Source: Bosea sp. F3-2
GTDB taxonomy: Bacteria > Pseudomonadota > Alphaproteobacteria > Rhizobiales > Beijerinckiaceae
NCBI RefSeq assembly: GCF_008253865.1
Contig: NZ_CP042331.1
Location: 2,294,001 to 2,358,000, forward strand
DNA length: 64,000 bases
Direction of reading: 5' to 3'
The stretch's first letter is position 1, and each line of letters opens with the position of its first letter. The notes beneath the pieces are model-generated. The model saw only the letters and a program-made list of their open reading frames with translations. It was not told where the DNA came from and did not search any database. A program made the translations under genes and the position numbers. Positions 17,383 through 27,347 of this stretch are shown here, piece after piece.

Positions 17383-18596
17383 GCGTCTTCCCTCACCTTC
17401 AATTTCGAGACCGCCTCGCCGATCCGCGCCACGGCGTCGCTGAGAACCGCGTCGGAGGTGGCGGTCGAGATGCGAAAGAAGGGCGAGAGGCCGTAGGCCG
17501 CGCCCGGCACGGCCGCGACCTTGCCCTCGTCCAGCAGATAGCGCGCCACGGCCGTATCGTCCGCGAGCGCCTCGCCGGCCGGCGTTTGCGCGCCGATGAG
17601 CGCTGCGCAGCCGATATAGGCGTAGAAGGCTCCCTCCGGCGGGTCGAGCGTCAGCGCGTTGATGCCCTTGATGCCGGCCACCACGAGATCGCGCCGCCGT
17701 TCGAACGCCTGCCGGAAGCGGGCGGCCTCCTCCTGGGGGCCGTTCAGCGCCGCAACCGCCGCGGCCTGGGCGATTGAGCAGACCGAGGTACAGGACTGGC
17801 TTTGCACCGTCGCCATCGCCTTGATCAGCGGCGCCGGACCGGCGGCATAGCCGACGCGCCAGCCGGTCATCGCATAGGCCTTGGAGACGCCGTTGACGAT
17901 CAGGCTGCGATCACGCAGCTCCGGGCAGGCCTGGCCGAAGGAGACGAAGCTGCGACCGTCGAAGATGATGTGCTCGTAGATCTCATCGGAGAGCACCAGC
18001 ACCTGCGGATATTTCGCGAGCACCGCACCGAGTGCCTTGAGATCGGCCTCCGCATAAACCGCGCCTGAGGGATTGCCCGGCATGTTGAGGAACAGCCATT
18101 TGGTGCGCGGCGTAATTGCGCTTTCCAACAGCTCCGGTGTCAGCCGGAAACCGCTCTCGACGCCGCATTCCACCGAAACCGGCGTGCCGCCGAGCAGCTT
18201 CACCATCTCCGGATAGGACACGAAATAGGGAGCCGGCACGATCACCTCGTCGCCTGCTTCCAGCGTCGCCATCAGCGCGTTGAAGATAATCTGCTTGGCG
18301 CCGTTGGCGACGGCGATCTCATCGGGGCCGTAGCTGAGGCCATTCTCACGCTCGAACTTGCCGGCGATTGCCTTGCGCAGCGCGAGCGTGCCATTGGCGG
18401 CGGTATAGAGCGTGTCGCCGGAGCGAGCCGCCGCGAAGGCTGCGTCGATAATATGATCAGGCGTCGGGAAATCGGGTTCACCGAGGCCAAGATCGATCAC
18501 GTCGATGCCCTTGGCGGCGAGCGCCTTGGCGGCCTGCGAAGCCGCCATCGAGGCCGAGGGGCGGACGACCGACAGACGAGATGAGACGTAGTTCAT
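17379..18596 (-). CDS. Class I/II PLP-dependent aminotransferase
   Basis: A 405-residue fold-type I transaminase close to the aspartate aminotransferase Ib group. Visible landmarks are IDLGLGEPDFPTPDH, YTAANGTLALRKAI, NMPGNPSGAVY, LSDEIYEHIIFDG, and the PLP lysine in VNGVSKAYAMTGWRVGY. The C-terminal Arg that grips the substrate carboxylate lies in FFRISTATS. It removes an amino group to a 2-oxo acid acceptor; the specific amino acid cannot be told from sequence. It overlaps both neighbours by 4 bases within the leftward catabolic operon. Its 2-oxo product could be passed to the thiamine-diphosphate enzyme two genes upstream of hyuB. Confidence 0.9.
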   Translation of the reverse strand: MNYVSSRLSVVRPSASMAASQAAKALAAKGIDVIDLGLGEPDFPTPDHIIDAAFAAARSGDTLYTAANGTLALRKAIAGKFERENGLSYGPDEIAVANGAKQIIFNALMATLEAGDEVIVPAPYFVSYPEMVKLLGGTPVSVECGVESGFRLTPELLESAITPRTKWLFLNMPGNPSGAVYAEADLKALGAVLAKYPQVLVLSDEIYEHIIFDGRSFVSFGQACPELRDRSLIVNGVSKAYAMTGWRVGYAAGPAPLIKAMATVQSQSCTSVCSIAQAAAVAALNGPQEEAARFRQAFERRRDLVVAGIKGINALTLDPPEGAFYAYIGCAALIGAQTPAGEALADDTAVARYLLDEGKVAAVPGAAYGLSPFFRISTATSDAVLSDAVARIGEAVSKLKVREDA

Positions 18597-20212
18597 CGGC
18601 TTTTCTCCGTGACGTAGCCCTTGACCTGATCTGCTTCACGAGCCTCCGCCTTGCGCTTGCCCGGATCGCCGAAGCCACCGCCACCTGGAAGCTCGAGCTT
18701 GAGCCGGCGGCCAGCCGGCACATGCTGCCAACCCTTGGCGCGCATGCGGGTGCCGTCGTCGAGCGTCACCGAGCCCGGCGCGCCGCCCTCACCGCCATTG
18801 CGGCCGCGGGCCGGGTGGCTGATGCGGTCGAACATGGCCGAGAAGTCGAACTCGTGGCCGTCCTCGGCCGCGATCTCGATGGATTGGCCGAGGCCGCCGC
18901 GGAACTCGCCGTCGCCGCCGGAGCCGGGCCTCAGCTCCTTGCGCCAGATCACGATCGGCCCGGTCTGCTCGGTCGCCTCGATCGGCATCGTATGGACGCC
19001 GGAGGGGAAGGCCGTCGCGGCGAGGCCGTCGATGCCTGGGCGTGCGCCCATGCCGCCGGAGTTGAACATCAGCACCTCCGCCCGCCGCCCTGCCCCGCCG
19101 ACGACCGGCCGCACCGAGATATGGATGTTCCACAGCGAGGCCGCCCCTTCCGCCAGGATGCGTCCGGGCAGCGCCTGCGACAGCGCGCCGAGCACCAGAT
19201 CCGGCACCATATGGCCGAGCACATGACGCAGGCTGACCGGGGCCGGCCGTTCAGCATTGAGGATGTTGGCCGGCGAGGACACGGTGAAGAAGGCCAGCGA
19301 AGCCGAGTTGTTGGGAATGTCCGGGGCCACCACGCATTTCAGCGCATAGGAGGCATAGGCCTTGGTGTAGATGATCGGGACGTTGATGCCCCAGCGGCTC
19401 ACCGGTGCGCAGCCCGTGAAATCGACCGCGACATGGTCGTCGGCGATCGTGATCCTGGCGGCGAGCGGAATCGGCTCGTCATAGCCGTCGGTCTGCATAG
19501 CGTTGGACCAGCTTCCCTTCGGGAGCGCGGCGATCCGTTCGAGCATCGCGGCCCGCGTGCGCGAGAAGATGAAATCACCGAGGGGGGCGAGAGAGGTCAG
19601 TCCAATCTCGCGCATCATCGCGACGAGCCGGCGATGGCCGACGTCGTTGCAGGCGGCGAGCGAATAGAAGTCGCCGACGACCTGGTTCGGCTCGCGCACG
19701 TTCTGGCGCAGGATGCGGACGAGATCCCTGTTCACCTGCCCGCGCTCGGCGAACTTCATGATCGGGATCTGGATGCCTTCCTCATAGACCGACTTGCCGT
19801 CGGCCCCGAAGCCGCGCCCGCCGACATCGACGACATGTGCGGTGCAGGCGAAGAAGGCGACCAGCTCGCCGTTGAGGAAGGAAGGCGAGACCATGGTGAT
19901 GTCATGGAGGTGGCCCGTCCCCTTCCAGGGATCGTTGGTGACGTAGGTGTCACCCTCGAACATCTCCTCGCGCGGGATCTCGGCGATGAAATGCAGCACG
20001 GCCTCGGCCATGGTGTTGACATGGCCGGGCGTGCCGGTGACTGCCTGGGCGAGCATCTGACCCTGCGGGTCGAAAACGCCGGCCGAAAGGTCGCCCGCCT
20101 CCCGCACCGAGGTCGAGAAGGCGGTGCGCAGCAGCGTCATCGCCTGTTCCTCGACCACGGAGATCAGGCGGTTCCACATCACCTGCATGCGGATGTCGTC
20201 GATCTCGCTCAT
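18593..20212 (-). CDS. Hydantoinase B/oxoprolinase-family subunit
   Basis: A 539-residue HyuB-like protein. Characteristic segments are MQVMWNRLISVVEEQAMTLLRTAFSTSVREAGDLSAGVFDPQG at the N-terminus (positions 9-51), FEGDTYVTNDPWKGTGHLHD, MNPFD-like turns absent, and glycine-rich RNGGEGGAPGS near the C-terminus. With HyuA it forms the ATP-dependent hydantoinase/5-oxoprolinase/acetone-carboxylase superfamily complex, which opens cyclic amides or activates a carbonyl at the cost of ATP. It overlaps hyuA by 4 bases and the aminotransferase by 4 bases. The length is typical. The ring substrate is unknown. Confidence 0.92.
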   Translation of the reverse strand: MSEIDDIRMQVMWNRLISVVEEQAMTLLRTAFSTSVREAGDLSAGVFDPQGQMLAQAVTGTPGHVNTMAEAVLHFIAEIPREEMFEGDTYVTNDPWKGTGHLHDITMVSPSFLNGELVAFFACTAHVVDVGGRGFGADGKSVYEEGIQIPIMKFAERGQVNRDLVRILRQNVREPNQVVGDFYSLAACNDVGHRRLVAMMREIGLTSLAPLGDFIFSRTRAAMLERIAALPKGSWSNAMQTDGYDEPIPLAARITIADDHVAVDFTGCAPVSRWGINVPIIYTKAYASYALKCVVAPDIPNNSASLAFFTVSSPANILNAERPAPVSLRHVLGHMVPDLVLGALSQALPGRILAEGAASLWNIHISVRPVVGGAGRRAEVLMFNSGGMGARPGIDGLAATAFPSGVHTMPIEATEQTGPIVIWRKELRPGSGGDGEFRGGLGQSIEIAAEDGHEFDFSAMFDRISHPARGRNGGEGGAPGSVTLDDGTRMRAKGWQHVPAGRRLKLELPGGGGFGDPGKRKAEAREADQVKGYVTEKSR

Positions 20213-22317
20213 GCTGAAGCTCCGGTCTTGGAAGGATCCTTGCGGACCAGGAGGATGGTGCCGTCGCCCTGCAGCACAGCATCGAAGGGCGAGGTCACGA
20301 CGGTCGAGGTCTCGCGCTCGACGATGATCGCCGGACCGACGACCTTGGCGCCCGGCTTCAGCGTCTGACGTTCGACGATCCCGGTCGGAAGGAAGGCGCC
20401 CTTCGTCGGGTCGAAGACCTTGCGCGCCGTTGCCGGCGCATGTACCGCGCCGTCGCGGATCAGCTCCTGACGAGCCGGCGCAGGCCGCTCGTCCTGGACC
20501 TTCACCGACCAGGTGACGATCTCGATCTCCAGCCCGTCGAGGCCGTCGATCGCGCGGCCGAAGAAGCGCGCATAGTTCTCGCGGAAGGACTCCCGGATCG
20601 CTTCGGCATCAGCCGCGGCGAACGGGCGATCCGGCAGCGAGACCGGGATCTCCCAGCCCTGTCCCGCATAGCGCATGAAGGCGGTGATCTCGCACAGCAG
20701 CTTGCCGTCCGTGCCGCTGCGCACGAAGGCCTCGGCCGTGGCCTTGAGCCCGGACAGGAGTCCGTTGACCTCGGTGGCGTCGAAGGCCGAGAGCCGGACC
20801 AGCCGCGAGGCCACCGCCTCATAGCCGAACGGGGCCTTGAGGAAGCCGATCGCCGAGCCGACGCCCGCCCCTTCCGGCACGAGGCAGAGATCCACGCCGA
20901 GCTTCTCGCACAGCCGCGCCGCATGCAGCGGCGCCGCTCCGCCGAAGGCGATCATGATGTTGTCGGAGATGTTCTTGCCGTTCTCGACCGCATGGACGCG
21001 GGCCGCATTGGCCATGTTCTCGTCGACGACCTCGCCGATGCCGAAGGCGGCCGCTTGCGGCGTTAGCCTGAGGCGCTCGCCGACATCGGCCGCGATCGCG
21101 GCTTCAGCCTTCTCGACCGAGAGCTTGATTGCCCCACCGGCGAAATTGTCGGGGTCGAGCTTGGCGAGGACGAGATCGGCATCGGTGATCGCCGGGCGCT
21201 TGCCGCCGCGCTGGTAGCAGGCCGGGCCGGGCTCGGAGGCCGCGCTTTCGGGGCCGGTCTGGATGCGGCCCATCGCGTCGACCCAGGCGATCGAACCGCC
21301 GCCGGCACCGATCTCGATCATCTCGATCACCGGGATCGAGATCGGCATGCCCGAACCCTTGCAGAAGCGATAGGTGCGGGCGACTTCGAAGCTGCGCGCC
21401 GTGCGCGGCTGGAAATCCTCGATCAGGCAGATCTTCGCTGTGGTGCCGCCCATGTCGTAGGAGACGACGTGGTCGAGGTCGAAACGGCGCGCAATGTCGG
21501 CGGCGAAGATCGCCCCGCCGGCCGGGCCCGATTCCACAAGACGGACCGGGAATTCGGCCGCGGTCTCGACCGAGACCAACCCGCCGCCGGAATGGATCAT
21601 GAAGACGGGGCAATCGGCGCCCATTTCCCTGAGCCGCACCTGCAGCCGGTCGAGATAATCCGCCATCTGCGGCCGGACATAGGCATTGGCGCAGACCGTG
21701 TTGAAACGCTCGAACTCGCGCATTTGCGGCGAGACCTCGGACGAGATCGAAATCGGCGCCTTGACCTTGCGCGCGATGATCTCGCGGGCGCGCCGCTCAG
21801 GCGCCGGATTGGCGTAGGCGTGGATGAAGCCGATCGCGACCGCGCCGAAGCCTTCGGCCGCGATGCGATCGGCGATTGCTTCCAGCGCCGCCTCGTCGAG
21901 CGGTTGCAGTTCCTGCCCCCGCGCATTGATGCGTCCCTTGACGGTGAAGCGGTCCTCGCGCGGCACCAGCGGCGTCGGCAGGCGAATGCCGAGATCGTAT
22001 TGCTCGAAGCGGTTCTCGGTCCGCATCTCGATCACGTCGCGGAAGCCTTCGGTGGTGACGAAGGCGGTGCGCGCGCCGCGTCGCTCGATCAGCGCGTTGG
22101 TGGCGAGCGTCGTGCCATGGACCACGATGTCGAGCGCCGACGGCGCGACGCCGGCCTCCTTCGTGACGATCGCGATGCCGTCCAGGATCGCCTGCTCGGG
22201 CTTGGCGTAGTTGGTAAGGACCTTGGTCGAGTGGATCATTCCCCGGACATCGAGCACGATATCGGTGAAGGTCCCGCCGATATCGGCGCCCAGCCGGATC
22301 TGCGACAGCGCGGTCAT
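20209..22317 (-). CDS. Hydantoinase A/oxoprolinase-family ATPase subunit
   Basis: A 702-residue HyuA-like subunit with an actin/hexokinase-type ATPase fold. Phosphate-binding loops are LGADIGGTFTDIVLD near residue 10 and VVSYDMGGTTAKICLI in the middle. Other landmarks are VHGTTLATNALIERRGA and the glycine-rich EIGAGGGSIAWVD, then GPGPACY-like SEPGPACYQRGG. Size and layout fit the roughly 700-residue A subunit of N-methylhydantoinase-type enzymes rather than the about 1,200-residue fused oxoprolinase. The gene overlaps hyuB by 4 bases and the TPP-enzyme gene by 4 bases. Together with hyuB it probably hydrolyses a lactam or hydantoin ring. Confidence 0.93.
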   Translation of the reverse strand: MTALSQIRLGADIGGTFTDIVLDVRGMIHSTKVLTNYAKPEQAILDGIAIVTKEAGVAPSALDIVVHGTTLATNALIERRGARTAFVTTEGFRDVIEMRTENRFEQYDLGIRLPTPLVPREDRFTVKGRINARGQELQPLDEAALEAIADRIAAEGFGAVAIGFIHAYANPAPERRAREIIARKVKAPISISSEVSPQMREFERFNTVCANAYVRPQMADYLDRLQVRLREMGADCPVFMIHSGGGLVSVETAAEFPVRLVESGPAGGAIFAADIARRFDLDHVVSYDMGGTTAKICLIEDFQPRTARSFEVARTYRFCKGSGMPISIPVIEMIEIGAGGGSIAWVDAMGRIQTGPESAASEPGPACYQRGGKRPAITDADLVLAKLDPDNFAGGAIKLSVEKAEAAIAADVGERLRLTPQAAAFGIGEVVDENMANAARVHAVENGKNISDNIMIAFGGAAPLHAARLCEKLGVDLCLVPEGAGVGSAIGFLKAPFGYEAVASRLVRLSAFDATEVNGLLSGLKATAEAFVRSGTDGKLLCEITAFMRYAGQGWEIPVSLPDRPFAAADAEAIRESFRENYARFFGRAIDGLDGLEIEIVTWSVKVQDERPAPARQELIRDGAVHAPATARKVFDPTKGAFLPTGIVERQTLKPGAKVVGPAIIVERETSTVVTSPFDAVLQGDGTILLVRKDPSKTGASA

Positions 22318-24038
22318 ACGTTCTCCTTTCGCGCCTGCTTGGCGAGCGCGGCCTGCCGCATCTGGCTCAGCGTCTGGCGCGGGGTCAGGGCTTCCGGGGA
22401 AATGTCGAGGTCGAGCACGGCGCCGGTCTTGGAAGCCAGCGCCCGCGCGAAGGCAGCCGGGAAATCCTCGGTCTTCGCCACGCGCTCGGCGTGATAGCCA
22501 TAGGCGCGCGCGAGCAGAATGAAGTCCGGATTCTCCAATTTGGTTCCGGAGACCCGGGCTGGATAGTTGCGTTCCTGGTGCGCGCGGATCGTACCGTAGA
22601 TGCCATTGTTGAGGAGCAGCACGATCGGCTGGACGCCGGCCTGCATGGCCGTGCCGAGTTCCTGGCAGTTCATCTGAAAATCGCCGTCACCCGCAAAACA
22701 GACGACCGTCCGTTCGGGATGGGCGACCTTCGCGGCAATGGCCGCCGGCAGACCGTAGCCCATTGCGCCCGACTGGGGCGCGAGCAGCCGCGCCTGCTTG
22801 CCATAGCGGAAGAACTTGTTCGGCCAGACGGTGAAGTTGCCGGCTCCGTTGGTGAGGATCGCATCCTCGGGCAGGTTCTCGCGCAGCCAGGCAGTGACGA
22901 CGCCCATGTCGACCGGCGACGGTTGCGCCGGGCAGTCGAAGCTGGCCTCGTAGTCGGCCCGCGCTCTGGTCCGCCACGCCGCCCAATCGCCCTTCACCGG
23001 CGCGAGCGCGGCTGCAAATGCATTCGGTCCCGCCTGGATACCCAGGGTCGGCATATAGACCTTTCCGATCTCCCGGTCGGAGCCATGGATATGGATCAGA
23101 GTCTGTGCCGGGACCGGCACGTCGAGCAGCGTGTAGCCGTCGGTGGTCATCTCGCCGAAGCGGACATTGACGGCGAGGATCACGTCAGCCTCGCGCATCA
23201 GCCGGCGGACATGCGCCGGCATGCCGACACCCGCCTCGCCCACAAAGACCGGCGAATGGTTGTCGAACTGGTCCTGATAGCGGAAGGCTGCGACGACCGG
23301 GATGTCCGAGCCTTCGGCGAAGGCTTGCAGAGCGCCCTGCCCTGCTTCCGTCCAGTTGCAGCCGCCGATCATCAGCAGCGGGCGTTTCGCGGAGGAAAGC
23401 AATCCCCTCGCCTGCTCCAACGCATCGGCGCCCGGCGCAGGCTCCGCGACCCGTGCGGGCTGCCTCAGCGGCGACGACTCGCTGAGTGAGGTCAGCATGT
23501 CCTCCGGCAGGGCGATCACGACCGGGCCGGGCCGGCCGGTGGTCGCCGTCGTCCAAGCGCGCGCCAGGATTTCCGGGATGCGGTCGACATCGTCGATCTC
23601 GACCGCCCATTTCGCCATCGTGCCGAAGACGGCGCGATAATCGAGCTCCTGGAAGGCCTCACGGCCCTTCATGTCGGTCCCCACCTGGCCGACGAAGAGC
23701 AGCATCGGCGCGGAATCCTGCATCGCCGTATGCACGCCGATCGAGGCGTTCGTCGCGCCCGGGCCGCGGGTTACGAAGCAGATGCCGGGCGCGCCGGTCA
23801 GCTTGCCATAGGCCGCAGCCATGAACGCCGCCCCCCCCTCATTGCGGCACAGCACGAAATCGAGTTTGCCTGCCGTGTCGTGGAGCGCATCGAGCACCGC
23901 GAGATAGCTCTCGCCCGGCACCCCGAAACTCTTCCTTGCTCCGAGAGCAACGAGACTCTCAACCAGTAACTGACCGCCGTTACGCATCTGCTCCATTCCT
24001 TGCGATGTCGTGGTGCCGACCTGTTGGGCCGCCGTCAT
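22314..24038 (-). CDS. Acetolactate-synthase-like ThDP-dependent enzyme
   Basis: A 574-residue thiamine-diphosphate enzyme with the three-domain POX/AHAS layout. The activating glutamate is in FVLCRNEGGAAFMAAAYG (about residue 67). The ThDP/Mg motif is FAGDGDFQMNCQELG (GDG at about 450), ending at LLLNN about 477. It lacks obvious acetolactate synthase regulatory partners, so decarboxylation or ligation of a 2-oxo acid made by this operon is more likely than branched-chain amino acid synthesis. The start overlaps the etfA stop by 4 bases. Related proteins include sulfoacetaldehyde acetyltransferase and benzoylformate decarboxylase; sequence reading alone cannot separate them. Confidence 0.85.
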   Translation of the reverse strand: MTAAQQVGTTTSQGMEQMRNGGQLLVESLVALGARKSFGVPGESYLAVLDALHDTAGKLDFVLCRNEGGAAFMAAAYGKLTGAPGICFVTRGPGATNASIGVHTAMQDSAPMLLFVGQVGTDMKGREAFQELDYRAVFGTMAKWAVEIDDVDRIPEILARAWTTATTGRPGPVVIALPEDMLTSLSESSPLRQPARVAEPAPGADALEQARGLLSSAKRPLLMIGGCNWTEAGQGALQAFAEGSDIPVVAAFRYQDQFDNHSPVFVGEAGVGMPAHVRRLMREADVILAVNVRFGEMTTDGYTLLDVPVPAQTLIHIHGSDREIGKVYMPTLGIQAGPNAFAAALAPVKGDWAAWRTRARADYEASFDCPAQPSPVDMGVVTAWLRENLPEDAILTNGAGNFTVWPNKFFRYGKQARLLAPQSGAMGYGLPAAIAAKVAHPERTVVCFAGDGDFQMNCQELGTAMQAGVQPIVLLLNNGIYGTIRAHQERNYPARVSGTKLENPDFILLARAYGYHAERVAKTEDFPAAFARALASKTGAVLDLDISPEALTPRQTLSQMRQAALAKQARKENV

Positions 24039-24982
24039 TGGCCGACCCGCCCGAGTTCGGCGTCGAGTTCCGGCAGGACGGTGAAGAGGTCACCGACGAG
24101 GCCGTAATCGGCGATCTGGAAGATCGGCGCTTCTTCGTCCTTGTTGATGGCGACGATGACCTTCGAATCCTTCATGCCGGCGAGATGCTGGATCGCGCCG
24201 GAGATGCCGACGGCGATGTAGAGCTCCGGCGCCACGACCTTGCCGGTCTGGCCGACCTGCCAGTCGTTCGGGGCGTAGCCGGCATCGACCGCGGCGCGCG
24301 AGGCGCCCATCGCGGCGCCGAGCTTGTCCGCCACCGGCTCGATCACCTTGCCGAAGTTCTCGGCCGAGCCCAGCGCACGGCCACCCGAGATGATGATCTT
24401 GGCGGAGGCGAGCTCCGGACGATCGGACTTGGCGACCTCCTCGCCCTTGAAGGACGAGTTGCCGGGGTTCGCCGCCGCCGCGACCGTCTCGATCGGGGCC
24501 GCAGCCGCCCCGTCGCCGGTCGCGGCGAAGGAGGCGCCGCGCACGGTGAGCACCTTCTTGGCGTCGGCGGACTGCACCGTCTGGATGGCGTTGCCGGCAT
24601 AGATCGGCCGCTCGAAGGTGTCGGCGGACACGACCTTCGTCACCTCCGAGACCTGCATCACGTCGAGCAGGGCAGCGACCCGCGGCATCACGTTCTTGCC
24701 GGTGGTGGTGCCGGGCGCGACCAGCGCATCATAGGGGCCGGCGAGCGAGACGATCAGCGCCGCCAGCGGCTCGGCCAGGCGATGCTCATACGCCGCATCC
24801 TCGGCGAGCAGCACCTTCTCGATGCCGTCGAGCTTCGCCGCCGCCTCGGCGACGGCCTTGGCATTGTGGCCGGCGACCAGCACGTGCACGGGCGCCCCGA
24901 GCGCCTTGGCGGCGGTCAGCGCCTTGCGGGTGGCCTCGTTGAGGCTGGTGTTGTCGTGCTTGGCGATCAGCAGCGTGGTCAT
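24035..24982 (-). CDS. etfA: Electron transfer flavoprotein alpha subunit
   Basis: A 315-residue protein with the EtfA layout. The N-terminal domain reads TTLLIAKHDN and VLVAGHNAKAVAEAAAK. The C-terminal FAD-binding domain is clear: IIISGGRALGSAENFG, then GASRAAVDAGYAPNDWQVGQTGK, then YIAVGISGAIQHLAGMKDSKVIVAINKDEEAPIFQIADYGLVGD. EtfAB carries electrons from flavin dehydrogenases to the respiratory chain through ETF-quinone oxidoreductase. The start codon overlaps the etfB stop (TGATG). This copy sits in a catabolic operon with an FAD oxidoreductase, so it may be a dedicated ETF in addition to a housekeeping pair. Confidence 0.95.
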   Translation of the reverse strand: MTTLLIAKHDNTSLNEATRKALTAAKALGAPVHVLVAGHNAKAVAEAAAKLDGIEKVLLAEDAAYEHRLAEPLAALIVSLAGPYDALVAPGTTTGKNVMPRVAALLDVMQVSEVTKVVSADTFERPIYAGNAIQTVQSADAKKVLTVRGASFAATGDGAAAAPIETVAAAANPGNSSFKGEEVAKSDRPELASAKIIISGGRALGSAENFGKVIEPVADKLGAAMGASRAAVDAGYAPNDWQVGQTGKVVAPELYIAVGISGAIQHLAGMKDSKVIVAINKDEEAPIFQIADYGLVGDLFTVLPELDAELGRVGQ

Positions 24983-25728
24983 CAGATCACCCCGGCGGTC
25001 TTGAGCTTGGAGACGAGTTCGGCGGCGTTGGCCACCTTGATGCCGGCGGAGCGGCCGGCCGGCTCCGCCGTCTTCAGCACCTTGAGGCGCGGGGCGACAT
25101 CGACGCCGAGCGCTTCGGCCGTGGTCTCGTCGAGCGGCTTCTTCTTCGCCTTCATGATGTTGGGCAGCGAGGCGTAGCGCGGCTCGTTCAGGCGCAGATC
25201 GGTGGTGACGATCGCCGGGAGTTTCAGGCCAACGGTCTGCAGGCCGCCATCGACCTCGCGCGTCACGTCGACGCTGTCGGCGCCGAGCTCGACCTTCGAC
25301 GCAAACGTGCCCTGCGCCCAGCCGAGCAGGGCGGCGAGCATCTGCCCGGTCTGGTTGCAGTCGTCGTCGATTGCCTGCTTGCCGAGGATGACGAGGCCGG
25401 GGTTCTCCTGCTCGACGACCTTCTTCAAGAGCTTGGCCACCGCGAGCGGCTCGACCACGCCGTCGACCTTGACGAGGATGCCGCGATCGGCGCCCATGGC
25501 GAGGCCGGTGCGGATCGTCTCGGCCGCCTGCGCCGGGCCGATCGAGACTACGATCACTTCGCTCGCCTTGCCCGCTTCCTTGAGGCGCAGCGCCTCTTCC
25601 ACCGCGATCTCGTCGAACGGGTTCATCGACATCTTGACGTTGGCCAGCTCGACGCCGGACCCGTCCGCCTTGACGCGGATCTTCACGTTGTAATCAACCA
25701 CCCGCTTCACGGGCACCAGGAGCTTCAT
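24982..25728 (-). CDS. etfB: Electron transfer flavoprotein beta subunit
   Basis: ATG 25728 (MKLLVPVKRVVDYNVKIRV) is chosen over an upstream start that adds 18 unrelated residues. The product is 248 residues, the usual EtfB length. Landmarks are MNPFDEIAVEEALRLKEAG, LAMGADRGILVK, ILGKQAIDDDCNQTGQMLA, LPAIVTTDLRLNEPRYASLPNIMKAKKKP. EtfB binds AMP and forms the heterodimer with EtfA. The gene lies 69 bases downstream of livF, the largest gap in the leftward run after livK-livH, so a secondary promoter is possible here. Confidence 0.95.
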   Translation of the reverse strand: MKLLVPVKRVVDYNVKIRVKADGSGVELANVKMSMNPFDEIAVEEALRLKEAGKASEVIVVSIGPAQAAETIRTGLAMGADRGILVKVDGVVEPLAVAKLLKKVVEQENPGLVILGKQAIDDDCNQTGQMLAALLGWAQGTFASKVELGADSVDVTREVDGGLQTVGLKLPAIVTTDLRLNEPRYASLPNIMKAKKKPLDETTAEALGVDVAPRLKVLKTAEPAGRSAGIKVANAAELVSKLKTAGVI

Positions 25729-25797
25729 CGTCAGATCACCAGTTGAAATGACAAGGTCAGGATCAGCAAAAGCCGATCCCAAGGTTCAAATTTGAAT

Positions 25798-26528
25798 TCA
25801 GTGCACGCCGAGATAGGCGTTGCGCACGTCGGCATTGTCGAGCAGGGCCGCGCTGGCACCGGACATCTGGATGCGGCCGGTCACCATCACGTAGGCGCGA
25901 TGCGACAGGCGTAACGCGAGATTGGCGTTCTGCTCGACGAGAAAGATCGTCTTTCCCATGGCCGCGATCTCGGCAAGCACCTCGAAGATCCGTTTCACCA
26001 CCAGCGGGGCAAGGCCGAGCGAAGGCTCATCGAACAGGATGAGCTCGGGCCGCGCCATCATCGCCCGGGCCACCGCAAGCATCTGCTGCTCGCCGCCCGA
26101 CATGGTTCCCGCGACCTGGTTGCGGCGCTCCTTGAGCCGCGGGAAGAGATCGAACATGGCGTCGCGATCCTCCTCGTAGCGCTCCATCCCGATGGCGGTA
26201 GTCCCCATCATCAGATTCTCCTCGACGCTCATCTCCTGATAGATCTGCCGGCCTTCGGGGACGAGCGCGATTCCTCGTCCCGCCACCTTGTTGGTGGGTA
26301 GGCGCGAGATGTCTTCTCCGCGGTGCAGAATGCGTCCGGCCGAGATCCGGGGCGCTCCGAAGATCGCCGAGAGCAAGGTCGTCTTCCCGGCCCCATTCGC
26401 GCCGATCAGGCTGACGATCTCGCCCTTGTCGACCCGCAGATCGACACCGCGCAGCGCCTGCACCGGCCCGTAATGAGCGTCGACGCCCTGCAGTTCCAGC
26501 AGCGCCTGGCCTTGCCCGCCGGCAGCAT

Positions 26529-26532
<4 letters not shown>
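25798..26532 (-). CDS. livF: LivF-type ABC transporter ATP-binding protein
   Basis: A 244-residue ATPase with LLELQGVDAHYGPVQALRGVDL, Walker A GANGAGKTTLL, signature MSGGEQQMLAVARAMM, Walker B ILFDEPSLGLAPL and H-loop FLVEQNANLAL. The length and DEPSLGLAP are standard for LivF. It overlaps livG by 4 bases. It is the last gene of the transporter part of the leftward operon, and the energising partner of LivG for the LivH/LivM permease. Confidence 0.94.

Positions 26533-27343
<811 letters not shown>

Positions 27344-27347
<4 letters not shown>

Noticed and set aside
18581..20368. 595-codon plus-strand ORF
   Set aside because: It is a long shadow frame over hyuB in G+C-rich DNA and has no family features.
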